Assembly: GCA_037481875.1 (NCBI GenBank)
Contig: JBBFKY010000004.1
Coordinates: 1 to 64,000, forward strand
Reading direction: 5' to 3'
From: Desulfosoma sp.
GTDB lineage: Bacteria; Desulfobacterota; Syntrophobacteria; Syntrophobacterales; DSM-9756
Length of the DNA: 64,000 bases
Part shown: positions 27,922 through 37,803 of the stretch, piece after piece
Numbering within the stretch: position 1 is the first letter of the stretch
How the letters are laid out: every line of letters begins with the position of its first letter
Notes under the pieces: model-generated
What the model saw: the letters and a program-made list of their open reading frames with translations, nothing else
Told to the model about the DNA's origin: nothing
Database searches by the model: none
Program-made: the position numbers and the translations under genes

Positions 27922-30557
27922 GAGATCGGCCTCTTTTTGTAGTCATTCGAACTTTTTTGCACCGACGGCTTTTGTTCCCTCTGGTGGTGCTGGCTGTGGT
28001 CATCACCTGTGCGCTGATTCCATGGCGCCTTGTTCAACTGGAAGAAGAACATAGGCTGGTCAGCTGGGGCGTGGATAGTTATGTGTCGAGCCTTCTTGAA
28101 AGTGCCGATGAAAACCTGCGTATGCTTGCCCAATCGGCGCTCGCTATGAACACTTCATACGAGAACAGGGTTTTCCAAGAAATCCCGCTATCCTATCATC
28201 GTGTTTTTTTTATTGAGCCGGATTCCTACACGGTCTATCGTCAGGGTCGGCAGGTGCCAACCAAGGAAAGTGTTCCCCCTCCACCTGTCTCTTATTTTCC
28301 GGAAATGCATGTATGGCCCATCTATTCAGTGCCCTATTACCGATTTGACCTGAAAGCGGTGACCGTCGCCACCATGATCCCGATCCGAGGGGGCACGGTG
28401 GTGGGAGAATTGGATTTGGGGCGTGTCCAAAGGTCGATTGACGCCTATCTTCGAAAGGTTCCTCATAGAATCATCTGGATTACCGACCGGTACGGCAACC
28501 TCATCGTGCATCCTGACGGCCGGATGGTGCAGGAACAGGAAAACGTCGGGCACGAACCCCTGGTCGCCCAGGCTCTGGCACACCCTGAAGGAGCCAGGCT
28601 TCTTGGAAGATTGGCCGGGACCTTTGTTTACGGCACCAGCTGGCGTATTGATCCCTGGGGATGGGTGGTCCTCGTGGCTTATCCCTTGTTCCCGGCGCTT
28701 TACCCCGTCGTGGGGGCCGCCACGATGGGATTTCTCACGTTTTTTGCCTTCTTAGGCCTGGCCCATTGGCGCCTTATGCGGCGGCTGCAGGCGGTCGTCG
28801 TGGAGCCTGTGGAGAGCCTCACTGGAGAAGTGCAACGCATGGCCGAGGGCCATATCGGCTTCCAAAGTTCATGGCCTGATTCTAAGGGCACTTTTGCGGA
28901 ACTTCGGGTTTTTGCAGAACGTTTTCGAGAGATGAGCCGAGCTGTGCAGGAACGTGAAGAAGCTCTGCATCTGCGGCAAAAGGCTTTACTTCAGGTTCAG
29001 GAATCTCTGAAGCGCAGTGAAAAGCGATATCGAGAAATTTTGGAAAGTATCGATGAGGCTTATTTTGAGTTGGATGCGGACGGTATTGTCACGTTTCACA
29101 ACAGTTCCTTTTCACGCTTGTTCGGTCTGGACCCCCCGCCGGCTCACCCCTTTGCCTTATCCGACATGATGCTCCCGGAAACAGCCAAGGCCATGAGGGA
29201 TTTTTTTCAAGGTGTGGCGGAAGGGCGCCATGTGGGGCAACTTCGAACCTTTGAGTTTTATGACGTACACGGATCCTTAAAAATAGTGGAAATTTCGGCG
29301 CGCCCGATGCGTGCTGAAGAAGGATCGGTTTGCGGCGTTCGAGTCATGGCCCGGGATGTTACGGAAAAGATTAAAGCCGAAAAAAGGGCACAGGAACTAG
29401 AAAGGATTCTGTCCCATGCTCAAAAAATGGAATCCCTTGGGACGTTGGCCAGTGGTATCGCCCATGAATTCAACAACCTGCTCCAGGCCATGACAGGCTA
29501 CCTGGAACTTCTGGCTCGACACACGGACCCGGAAGATCGAAAAAGCCGTTGGATCAAGCACGTCCAAGAAGCGGCGAATCGAGGTGCCGAATTGGTCCGG
29601 CGCATGCTCTCCTTTGCCCGCCAGGATGACGCCAAACCCGAAGTGGTGGACATCAACAGACTTGTTCACGAGACGCTGACTTTTCTGAGAAGGAACATTC
29701 CCCGCTTGATCCGCTTGGAAGAGGACCTTGCCGAGGACCTTCCCGCCATCTATGCCGACCGGCTGCAGTTGGAACAAATCCTCATCAACCTGGTGGTGAA
29801 CGCGCGGGATGCCATTCCCGAAGGCACGGAAGGCTGTATCCGGGTGAGCACCAGGAGCAGGGAGCCCTCGATTTACGGTGAAGGAGGTGGCATCGTTTTA
29901 ACGGTTTCCGATACAGGACAAGGAATTCCGGAATCCGTTCAGAGGAGAATTTTCGATCCCTTCTTCACCACCAAAGAACCCGGTAGAGGAACCGGATTGG
30001 GGCTGTCCACGGTGTATGGGATTGTGACACGACATGGCGGCTCCATCACCTGCCACAGCCGAGTCGGGCAAGGAACCACGTTTTCCATCACGTTGCCGGC
30101 CCATAGTTCTACCAAGGCGATGGAGCAAAAGAGCAAGAGTGATGCAGAGGAAATGAGCGTTTCCAAGAGATCACGGAGCAGGAGAAACGCACGACCCACG
30201 GTGCTGGTTGTGGACGATGAAGACGATGTTCGGGACTTGGTTTCAGAAACCCTTTTGGAGGAAGGTTTTCGTGTCTTGACGGCATCGTCTGGCGAAGAGG
30301 CTTTAGATGTTCTTGCGAGAAGTGCTGATCTTGTGGACGTCTTGATTCTTGATGAGAACATGCCCGGCATGGGAGGATCCGCATGTTTTTCGAAAGTTCG
30401 ACATCTCTACCCTGAAGTCGCCGTCATCCTGGCCAGCGGATCCCTGGAAAGCCACTTTGTGGAAAGCCTGGGTATGGCGGAACACGTCGCCTTTCTTTCG
30501 AAACCCTACCGACTTGGCGAGTTGTTGGCGGCCATTCAACGTGTCATGGACCATTGA
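27918..30557 (+). CDS. Hybrid sensor histidine kinase with PAS and receiver domains
   Basis: 879 residues. TM1 about 17-36; extracytoplasmic region about 37-255; TM2 about 258-282; HAMP-like linker about 285-340; PAS about 370-480 (ILESIDEAYFELDADGIVTF); HisKA with phospho-accepting His516 in SGIAHEFNN; HATPase with NLVVNARDAI (N box), DTGQGIPE (G1), TKEPGRGTGLGLS (G2). After a Lys/Ser-rich linker a receiver domain starts at about residue 757 (VLVVDDEDDVRDL) with likely phospho-Asp812 in LILDENMPG and Lys in SKPY. Overlaps the binding-lipoprotein gene by ATGA. Confidence 0.92.
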   Translation: MRDRPLFVVIRTFLHRRLLFPLVVLAVVITCALIPWRLVQLEEEHRLVSWGVDSYVSSLLESADENLRMLAQSALAMNTSYENRVFQEIPLSYHRVFFIEPDSYTVYRQGRQVPTKESVPPPPVSYFPEMHVWPIYSVPYYRFDLKAVTVATMIPIRGGTVVGELDLGRVQRSIDAYLRKVPHRIIWITDRYGNLIVHPDGRMVQEQENVGHEPLVAQALAHPEGARLLGRLAGTFVYGTSWRIDPWGWVVLVAYPLFPALYPVVGAATMGFLTFFAFLGLAHWRLMRRLQAVVVEPVESLTGEVQRMAEGHIGFQSSWPDSKGTFAELRVFAERFREMSRAVQEREEALHLRQKALLQVQESLKRSEKRYREILESIDEAYFELDADGIVTFHNSSFSRLFGLDPPPAHPFALSDMMLPETAKAMRDFFQGVAEGRHVGQLRTFEFYDVHGSLKIVEISARPMRAEEGSVCGVRVMARDVTEKIKAEKRAQELERILSHAQKMESLGTLASGIAHEFNNLLQAMTGYLELLARHTDPEDRKSRWIKHVQEAANRGAELVRRMLSFARQDDAKPEVVDINRLVHETLTFLRRNIPRLIRLEEDLAEDLPAIYADRLQLEQILINLVVNARDAIPEGTEGCIRVSTRSREPSIYGEGGGIVLTVSDTGQGIPESVQRRIFDPFFTTKEPGRGTGLGLSTVYGIVTRHGGSITCHSRVGQGTTFSITLPAHSSTKAMEQKSKSDAEEMSVSKRSRSRRNARPTVLVVDDEDDVRDLVSETLLEEGFRVLTASSGEEALDVLARSADLVDVLILDENMPGMGGSACFSKVRHLYPEVAVILASGSLESHFVESLGMAEHVAFLSKPYRLGELLAAIQRVMDH

Positions 30558-30716
30558 CCACTCTATCTTGTGCTTTTCCCTTTTGCCTTATCAAACTCTG
30601 GAAATTTACCGATGTCGACAGGAATAATTGATGCTCGTGTGCCACGGAGGCGTTTTCCCTGCGTGACGTCGAGTCGTAAGAGCGAATTGGGATCTGCCTT
30701 TTTAAGGGGACGGGCG

Positions 30717-31772
30717 ATGAAGGTAGCCGATTCCAACATCATGTTATCATGCCGTCAAAGTTACGAATCATGGTACGAAAAAACCGAATCCTCAGGGGTG
30801 TCCATCTCGTCCGGAAAGGCGGAGGTTCCTTTGGACGATGTTGGGGAGCGTCCGGTTGTTTCTTCTGAGGTCTCAAAGAGGGCAATATCGGCCAATCCAG
30901 GGTCCGCGGAGATGCCTTCCCCGGAAGAAAACGACCGGAGCTTTCACATTCGGCTTGTAGAAGCTCAAGTGAAGATACTGACAGGGAAAAAAAGATAAAG
31001 ATCGTTCCTCTGTCCCTCAAAGAGATGACCTTTTCCGAAGACGGGTGCTGCGGGGAAGCTCGAAATAGGCAAGCATCCAGAATCCTTTTGCATTGGGAAG
31101 GGGAGGTGTGGGAGGGGGCTTACGACTCCACGGAGACGTTTTCAGAGTCAGAAAGAGTCGTTGTAGAGCGCAGAAGGAACCATTGAAACCACCGACGGCT
31201 TCATCTTTGCCTTTAAGCTTTCCTATTCCCTTTCAAGATCTTTCGCAATGCTCCACTCTTTTCGATTGAGTGGCGGGAATGGTCCCCTATTCGATCTTCT
31301 CGTGGTGAACTTTCAAAATGGAACCATTCAGTTCGGCGATAACGCGAGCCCCTTTGATTTAGACGGGCATGGCCTCGTAGAAAGCTTGCCCTTTGTGTCC
31401 AAAGGAAAAGACTTTCTTGCTTTGAACAAAAATGATGACGGTCCAACCAACGAAGGACTTGAGCTCTTTGGGCCAAAAACGGGGAATGATTTTTCTGAAC
31501 TTGCGTTTTCCGACGTTGACGGAAATGGATGGATTGATGAAGCGTATGCCGTGTTTCGACGCTTGAGGCAATGGGTCAGGATCTATCTAGCAAAGATGCC
31601 CTTTTGGAGTTATCTGACGTAGATAGCGCTACCATTTTTCTTAGCCGCTTGACTGCAGCGTTTCATTTTATGGCGAAAACACCGAACTCAAAGGCCCCAT
31701 GAGACGATCCTGCATTTTCATCAGGGATGATCAATACCCAGGACTTATAGAGAAAATGGATCTGGTGGTTTG
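30717..31772 (+). pseudogene. Frameshifted remnant of a large secreted/EF-hand-repeat-like protein
   Basis: An AAGGGG site and ATG at 30717 open a frame (MKVADSNIMLSCRQSYESW) that ends at 30998 after LVEAQVKILTGKKR. Continuing in other frames gives a consistent protein: from the seven-A run at 30987, KIKIVPLSLKEMTFSE to about 31184; then EGTIETTDGFIFAFKLSYS and FDLDGHGLVES, LELFGPKTGNDFSELAFSD and VDGNGWIDEAYAVFRRLRQW to about 31575; then QDLSSKDALLELSDVDSATI; then MRRSCIFIRDDQYPGLIEKM near 31700-31770. I recognise the order of these motifs from a deltaproteobacterial family whose members have Asp/Gly-rich calcium-type motifs. At least four frame changes, so inactive or a poor assembly. Confidence 0.7.
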
Positions 31773-32274
31773 GAGCAACTTGAAACCTCGTTCGCAATTC
31801 CACTTTTGCCAACAGAGTGACTTCTGACATGGCTATGAACCTGTAACCGATTGTTAGCGGTGCCCTCCCCCCCCTTTATGAATGGCATACGTAAACGCCG
31901 GCTTGGGCCGACGGGGTTCAAGCTCATTTTGGACAAAAAGGCCGGACCATCTTCGATGAAAATACGTTGTGGCGGCGCATTTCGGCTTCGCCTTCATGCG
32001 CCCTACGTTTTTTATCCGACAACAGGGGGCCCGTTTCGGGAGACAATCCCCAGACCCTTATCGTCAAAAGACGAAGAGGCGGCCCGACGTGTCCGTTCCC
32101 ATGGTCCCGGTTCGGAAAAAAACGGGGCCGCACGCACCCCGATGGGCCCAAACAAGGATGCACCCCCTTCAGTTTTCGACCCCACCCTTTGCTTCTCGGT
32201 TGACAAGGCCGGCCCTTCACGATAGGAAGTCTTGCGATGCACAACATGCACAAATCATGTGAGGACTTTGTTTC
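31773..32274. other. About 500 bases without a gene; one inverted repeat
   Basis: No frame here has a ribosome site or recognisable protein. At about 31969-32006 there is an inverted repeat (GGCGCAT..CGGC ttc GCC..ATGCGCC), of the kind that recurs between genes in many bacteria. A possible promoter lies at the right end. Confidence 0.5.
32200..32228 (+). promoter_or_regulatory. Possible sigma-70 promoter of the Hdr module
   Basis: TTGACA at 32200-32205, a 17-base spacer and TAGGAA at 32223-32228, about 50 bases before the first gene of the electron-transfer cluster. The -35 is perfect, the -10 poor. Confidence 0.4.
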
Positions 32275-32787
32275 ATGAGTGAACGAAGCCGGTTGTGGAC
32301 CGCCTCCTCGGTGGTCTTGGGATGTGGGAACACCCTTTTTGGTGATGACGGGTTCGGTCCTGCCGTGGCGGAGGCTCTTGCGGCCCACGGGGAGCTTCCG
32401 CGTCATGTGTGTGTGCTGGATGCAGGGACTGCCGCCAGTGATATTTTGTTTGACATGGTGCTTAATCCCCAAAAGCCTGAAACCCTCTATATCGTCGATG
32501 CGGTTCAATTGAGCGGTCGAGCGGCGGGAGAAATTTTTTGGCTTTCCCCTGAGGATCTGCCTACGGCCAAGCGCGCGGATTTTCTCATGCATCAGTTTCC
32601 GTCGGCGAATCTGTTGCGGGAGCTTGCCGAAGAGGGAGGGGTCAAGGTCATGATTTTGGCGGTGCAAGCCGAAACAATTCCGGATTGTGTGGCACCGGGA
32701 CTTTCAAAGGCCGTGGCTGAGGCGGTGCCTCGAGCCGTCGAGAAACTTTTGCAAGCCCTGAGGTCGAAAGAACAGAAACTGTCCTAA
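32275..32787 (+). CDS. Hydrogenase maturation protease
   Basis: 170 residues of the HycI/HyaD/FrhD family, endopeptidases that cut the C-terminal tail of a [NiFe]-hydrogenase large subunit after nickel insertion. The N-terminal GCGNTLFGDDGFG carries the first nickel-binding acid (Asp in GDDG); LDAGTAASD and VDAVQ supply the second; and the typical His is less clear. A coenzyme-F420-hydrogenase-type protease is likely. No hydrogenase subunits are in the window, but an Hdr/MvhD set follows immediately. GAGGA before the ATG. Confidence 0.87.
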   Translation: MSERSRLWTASSVVLGCGNTLFGDDGFGPAVAEALAAHGELPRHVCVLDAGTAASDILFDMVLNPQKPETLYIVDAVQLSGRAAGEIFWLSPEDLPTAKRADFLMHQFPSANLLRELAEEGGVKVMILAVQAETIPDCVAPGLSKAVAEAVPRAVEKLLQALRSKEQKLS

Positions 32788-32822
32788 AGAAAAACTAAGG
32801 CAAAGACTGTCGGAGAGATGTC

Positions 32823-34295
32823 GTGATTGTGGTTCAGATCGGGCGGCTTGCGGAGCAGTTGGGAGTGCATCGCAACACCATTCGCAATTGGATACGAAGC
32901 GGGCGACTTCCGGCGCGACGTGTTCCGGGCAAGCGTTATTTAGTAGACGAGGAGGAGTTCCTTAAGCTTTGTCATGCCTATGGTTTGGATGCTTCGGCTT
33001 TACAGGTTCGTCAGGTATCGTCGCCTTCGACCTTGCCTTTTGATCCCATGGAAGATGAGGAGGGTGCGGTCCAGTTGGGATCGTGTGCCGGCACACTTCG
33101 TTCTTGGATCCCAGGGATCGATGTGTGTCTAAGCTGCGGCAGTTGCGTAGGGGTCTGTCCCATTGCGGGCGTGGACGGCTCTGACCCTCGAAAGATGGTG
33201 CGCATGGCGGTTTTGGGTATGGAACGAGAGCTGGGGGAATCTCTCTGGCCCTGGAAGTGTACCCTGTGTGCCAAGTGTGAACAGGTATGCCCAGCGGGTG
33301 TCGATATAACGGGTTTCATGATGGCGGTGCGTCGAGCCTGGGATCGGGATCGTATCCCCGGGGCTTTACACAAGGGTGTATTGACTTCGCTGGAGACGGG
33401 AAACAACCTGGGAATTCCTCGGGAAGATTTTATCGCCTGTTGCGAAGCTGTGGCTCGTGAATTGGCTGAAACGGAATGTCCGGGGTTTCGGCTTCCTTTA
33501 GACCTGAAAGGGGCTCGGCTCCTGGTGACGGTCAATTCCAAGGAGCCCTTTGCGGAACCGTGGCAAATGAGGCATTGGTGGAAGATTTTTTATGCCGCTG
33601 AGGAATCCTGGACGCTTACCTCTGAGCACTGGGATGGAGTCCAATGGGGGATCTTTACGGGTGATGATGAAGCGGTGCGGGTATCCGTAGGGCGCGTCGT
33701 GGACAATATGCGTCGCCTGGGCTGTGAAGCTTTGCTTCTTCCCGAGTGCGGTCATGCCTATTATGCCTTTCGAATGGCTTTGCAGCGATGGTACGCGGAT
33801 GAAACCAAACGTTTTCGAGTGCTCACCCTCTTTGATCTCTTGCTGGATTATCTCCAGACGGGACGCATTCATGTTCGATCCGATTGTTTTCCCGGCGTGG
33901 TCACCTACCATGATCCTTGCCATTTTACTCGAAAGTCCCTGAAGTTCTTTGGTCAAGCTTATGACGAACAGGCTCGAGACATTCTGCGTCGGTGCTGTGG
34001 CGAATTGGTGGAGATGATGCCTAACCGGGAAGATGCTTTCTGTTGTGGTGCCGGCGGGGGGCTTTCGGTTCTGCCGTTTCATGAAGAGCGAGTCTTTTTC
34101 GGTCGTTACAAAGCGCGCCAAATTCGAAGAACAGGGGCTCACCTGGTGGTGACCTCCTGCCATACCTGCAGGGATCAAATCCTTAAAAGCCTATGCAAGG
34201 AGTACGATTTGTCCGTCAATGTCAAACTCTTGTGGGAACTGGTGGCGGACGCTCTTGTGTTGTCTCAGTCCTCAAACGGTGAGGTGCGCTCATGA
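32823..34295 (+). CDS. HdrD-like Fe-S oxidoreductase with N-terminal HTH domain
   Basis: 490 residues, GTG start behind GGAGAG. Residues 1-50 ([20 protein letters not shown], then [16 protein letters not shown]) form a MerR/excisionase-type winged helix. Residues about 100-165 hold two [4Fe-4S] motifs, [12 protein letters not shown] and [12 protein letters not shown], as in HdrC. The C-terminal part is a CCG domain: [29 protein letters not shown] and SCHTCRDQ, the cluster site of HdrB/HdrD. A first, degenerate CCG half has [10 protein letters not shown]. Predicted to reduce a disulfide or pass electrons with the HdrA encoded next (ATGA overlap). A DNA-binding head on an Hdr subunit is unusual; the HTH may instead mediate protein contacts. 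Confidence 0.85.
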   Translation: MIVVQIGRLAEQLGVHRNTIRNWIRSGRLPARRVPGKRYLVDEEEFLKLCHAYGLDASALQVRQVSSPSTLPFDPMEDEEGAVQLGSCAGTLRSWIPGIDVCLSCGSCVGVCPIAGVDGSDPRKMVRMAVLGMERELGESLWPWKCTLCAKCEQVCPAGVDITGFMMAVRRAWDRDRIPGALHKGVLTSLETGNNLGIPREDFIACCEAVARELAETECPGFRLPLDLKGARLLVTVNSKEPFAEPWQMRHWWKIFYAAEESWTLTSEHWDGVQWGIFTGDDEAVRVSVGRVVDNMRRLGCEALLLPECGHAYYAFRMALQRWYADETKRFRVLTLFDLLLDYLQTGRIHVRSDCFPGVVTYHDPCHFTRKSLKFFGQAYDEQARDILRRCCGELVEMMPNREDAFCCGAGGGLSVLPFHEERVFFGRYKARQIRRTGAHLVVTSCHTCRDQILKSLCKEYDLSVNVKLLWELVADALVLSQSSNGEVRS

Positions 34296-37200
34296 TTCGC
34301 AACAAAGTGGGAGCTGTCTTGGTGCTTGGAGGCGGCATTTCCGGGCTTCAGGCGGCTTTGGATTTAGCCGAAGCCGGCTATTTCGTTTATCTTGCCGAAA
34401 AAAGTGGAGCCATCGGCGGCACCATGGCTCGCTTGAATAAGACCTTTCCAACCGACGAATGTGCCATGTGAATCCTGGCACCCAAATTGGTGGAGTGCGG
34501 TCGGCACTACAACATTGAATTGATGACCCACGCCCAACTGGAGCGATTGGAAGGCGAGGCCCCGCGGTTTCAAGCTACCTTAAGGCTTCAACCTCGGTAC
34601 GTGGATTCCAGTCGATGCGTCGCCTGCGGGGAATGTGCTCAAGTGTGCCCTGTTGTCGTGGAGGATCCACGATGCGGTCCTCAAGCTCGACGTTCGGCCG
34701 TCTTCCTGAGTTACCCTCAGGCGGTGCCCATGACCTACCAAATCGATTCACGACGCTGCCTGTTTTTGACACAAGGCACCTGTGGAGCGTGTAAGCGGGT
34801 ATGCCCGGCGGATGCGGTACGATTTGATGATCGAGAACGCTGGGTAACGGTGACGGTGGGATCGGTGATTGTGTCTGCAGGCTTTCAGCCTTATGAGCCA
34901 GGCGCTCGAAATCCCTGGGGTTATGGGGTCCATCCCAATGTGGTGACATCGGTGGCCTGGGAGCGAATGCTTTCGGAAGCCGCCTCCCATCGAGCTTCCC
35001 TGGTGCGGCCTTCGGATGGAGCCCCCATAAGCAAGGTGGCTTTTGTGCAATGCGTCGGCAGCCGTGACGAAACGGGAAAAGGGCATGCCTACTGTTCGTC
35101 CGTGTGTTGCATGACCGCGGTCAAGGAAGCTTCCATGGCCTTGGACTGGAATCCGTCCTTGAACGTTACGGTTTTTTATACGGACATGCGGACAGCCGGG
35201 AAAGATTTTGAACGTTATTACAAGGCGATCAATGATCGTGGGGTGCGTTTTATTCCCTACCGTGTGGCGGCCGTGGAACCCGCCGAAGACGGCCATGGCC
35301 TTAGAATTGAATTTCCTTCCGAGGACGGCCGGCGTACAAAGCAAGTGTTTGATCTGATCGTCCTTTCGGTTGGAATGCAGGTGCCTTCGGGCACTCAAGA
35401 GTTGTGTGCGACATTGGGGATCAAAACGGACCGGCACGGCTTTGTGGACACATCCTCCTTTGAACCTGTGAAAACATCAAGGCCCGGCATTTATGTGTGC
35501 GGGGCCCTGGCGGGTCCCAAGGATATCGCCCACGCGGTTCTGGAAGGATCAGCAGCGGCAGCCGCTGCGTCCGTTCCTTTGGCGGATGTGAGAAACAGTC
35601 TATCGAGGCTCAAGGATTTTCCTGAAGAACGCTCGGTGGCCGGTGAAGAACCTCGCGTAGGGGTTTTTATTTGCCATTGTGGGTCCAACATCGCAGGTGT
35701 GGTGGATGTGGAAGCCCTAGCCGAAATGGCTGCTCGGCTGCCTCACGTGGTCCATGTGGAAAGAAAGCTCTTTGCCTGCGCTCAGGACAGTCAGGATAGG
35801 ATTCGGCGAAGCATTCGAGACTATCGCCTCAATCGCGTTGTGGTGGCGGCCTGTTCACCGGTGACCCACGAAAACCTCTTCAGAGAAACCCTCAAAAACG
35901 CCGGTTTGAACGAATATCTTTTTGAAATGGCCAACATTCGGAATCAAGCCGCGTGGGTTCACGGGCGAGATTCCAAGGCGGCCACCATCAAGGCCGGAGA
36001 CCTGGTGCGCATGGCTGTGGCTAAAGTTGCTTTACAGGAGCCGTTACCTCCCGTGACGGTGAATGTGAACCCGACCGTCTTGGTGGTGGGCGGCGGCGTG
36101 GCCGGGATGACCACCGCGTTGGGTTTGGCGGAACAAGGCTTTCCTGTTCATCTGGTGGAAAAGGGTTCTGAGCTGGGTGGCAATGCACGCCATCTCAACC
36201 GCACCTGGAAAGGGGAGGATATTGCCGGCTTTGTGAAGAATCTGGCGGCCAAGGTGAAGTCCCATCCTTATATCAGTGTGTATCTCAAAAGTGAGGTGGT
36301 TGCTGCGGAAGGGTTTGTGGGCAATTTTCGGTCGACGATCAAGAAAGGAGGAGCGGCCATCAGCGTCGACCACGGGGTGACGGTCCTGGCTGTGGGCGGC
36401 GCGGCTTACAAGCCTAGTGAATACGGGTATTCCGAATCGCAAAGGGTGCTGACGGCCTTGGAATTCGACAAACTATGGGCCGTGGGTGATGAACGGATTA
36501 CGGGAGCTAAAGGCTTTGTTTTTATTCAATGCGTTGGTTCTCGAGAACCCCAAAGACCTTATTGCTCTCGAGTCTGTTGCACCCATTCCATTCAGGCTGC
36601 TATGGAATTGAAGGAGGAGGATCCTTCCCGGGAAATTTACATCCTGTATCGGGACGTGCGTACCTACGGGTTGAGGGAATCGCTTTATCGGCAGGCTCGA
36701 GAAAAAGGGGTGATATTCATTAAATATTTCCTGGAGCACAAACCGGTGGTCCGCTTGGGTCCTAACGAGCTTTATGTTCGCATCATGGATCATGTGCTCA
36801 AAAGGCCTTTGACCCTCCGTACGGATGTGGTCATTTTAGCGACGGCCATTGTCCCTCATCCTTCCGTGGCTGAATTGGCCCGAATCTATAAGTTACCCTT
36901 GAATGCCGACGGCTTTTTTCAAGAAAGCCACGCTAAGCTGAAGCCGGTGGAGTTCTTGACCGAAGGCATTTTTCTGGCCGGTCTTGCCCATGCCCCGAAA
37001 GCTCTGGATGAAACCATTGCGCAGGCTCAGGCGGTGACGGCACGTGCCGCCGCCATTTTGGCAACACGCCGAAGATCTTTGGATGCTCTCAAGGCTCATG
37101 TGGTGGAGAAAAATTGCGACGGATGCGCTTTATGTCTGGATGTTTGCCCTTACGGGGCCATCCGTTGGCAGGGTCTAGCCCACAAAAGGCAGGAAACCGG

Positions 37201-37369
37201 AAAGGAGGAACTGCGGATTCCTGAAATCAACCTGGCCTTGTGTAAAGGCTGCGGCATCTGCCAAGCCACCTGCCCTAAAGACGGCATTCGTGTGGCAGGA
37301 TTCACCGGAAGGCAGTTATCGCGGCAGCTTCAGGCCTTGTTGAGACCCGAAGAAAGCGGAGCAGCGTGA
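34292..37369 (+). CDS. hdrA: HdrA-type flavoprotein, selenocysteine-containing (UGA at 34469-34471)
   Basis: 1025 codons from ATG 34292 (overlapping the HdrD stop) if the TGA at codon 60 is read as Sec. The site reads [17 protein letters not shown]; HdrA proteins have Cys (or Sec in methanogens) there. Layout: FAD GGGISG at 13-18; Sec60; [4Fe-4S] motif [12 protein letters not shown] at 109-120; second cluster at 156-171 ([17 protein letters not shown]); a second flavin domain near 595-650 ([20 protein letters not shown]); two ferredoxin motifs near 940 ([12 protein letters not shown]) and 985 ([12 protein letters not shown]). About 1000 residues rather than 650, so an extended double-flavin HdrA. 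Family role: electron bifurcation/confurcation between ferredoxin, H2 or NADH and a disulfide. A hairpin suitable as a SECIS follows the UGA. The stop overlaps the MvhD start. Confidence 0.88.
34494..34508 (+). promoter_or_regulatory. Putative bacterial SECIS hairpin in hdrA
   Basis: AGUGC (34494-34498), loop GGUCG (34499-34503), GCACU (34504-34508), starting 22 bases after the UGA. The loop begins with GG and contains GGUC, as in the E. coli fdhF element bound by SelB. Short but well placed. Confidence 0.7.
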
Positions 37370-37782
37370 TGGCTTTCGTCGCGCAAGGAATCAAAAGCGT
37401 CGTTGTTTTTGCCTGTCACTGGTGTGCTTACAGTGCCGCCGATTTGGCCGGTGTTCGTCGCATGGAATATCCGGAATGCGTGCATGTTGTGCGTGTCATG
37501 TGTTCCGGAATGGTGCATCCGCAACTGGTCATGGAAGCTTTCTCACTTGGCGCTTCCGGGGTTTTGGTCATGGGGTGTCGACCTGGGGAATGTCACTATA
37601 AGGACGGCAACATCAAGGCCGAAGCTCGACGCGTGGTGATTCAGGAAATGATGGAAGCCATGGGGTTGGAGCCGGAACGGTTTCGTGTGGTCTGGTGCGC
37701 CTCGTCGGAGGCGGAAAAGTTTGTGGAGGCTTGCCGGGACATGGTGCAAACCCTTCAGAGCCTGGAGGACGGTCAAGGATAG
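37369..37782 (+). CDS. MvhD-type Fe-S subunit (hydrogenase delta subunit-like)
   Basis: 137 residues from ATG 37369, overlapping the hdrA stop (TGATG). MvhD/FlpD proteins carry a [2Fe-2S] cluster and transfer electrons from hydrogenase, formate dehydrogenase or NADH dehydrogenase to HdrA. Cys clusters: ACHWCAYSAADLAG, VMCSGMVHP, MGCRPGECHYKDGN and WCASSEAEKF, the family pattern. All cysteine positions are intact, none is Sec. Confidence 0.9.
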   Translation: MAFVAQGIKSVVVFACHWCAYSAADLAGVRRMEYPECVHVVRVMCSGMVHPQLVMEAFSLGASGVLVMGCRPGECHYKDGNIKAEARRVVIQEMMEAMGLEPERFRVVWCASSEAEKFVEACRDMVQTLQSLEDGQG

Positions 37783-37803
37783 GGAATAGAGCAGGGCGAA
37801 GCC

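Noticed and set aside
27918-30557. CRISPR arrays or phage att sites in the window
   Set aside because: I saw no regularly spaced direct repeats of 25-40 bases with unique spacers, no integrase, and no duplicated tRNA ends; the repeat blocks at 26.5 and 59.3 kb lack spacer variation.
31924-32667. 247-codon minus-strand frame over the intergenic region and the maturation protease gene
   Set aside because: Half of it lies antisense to the protease; no ribosome site or domain.
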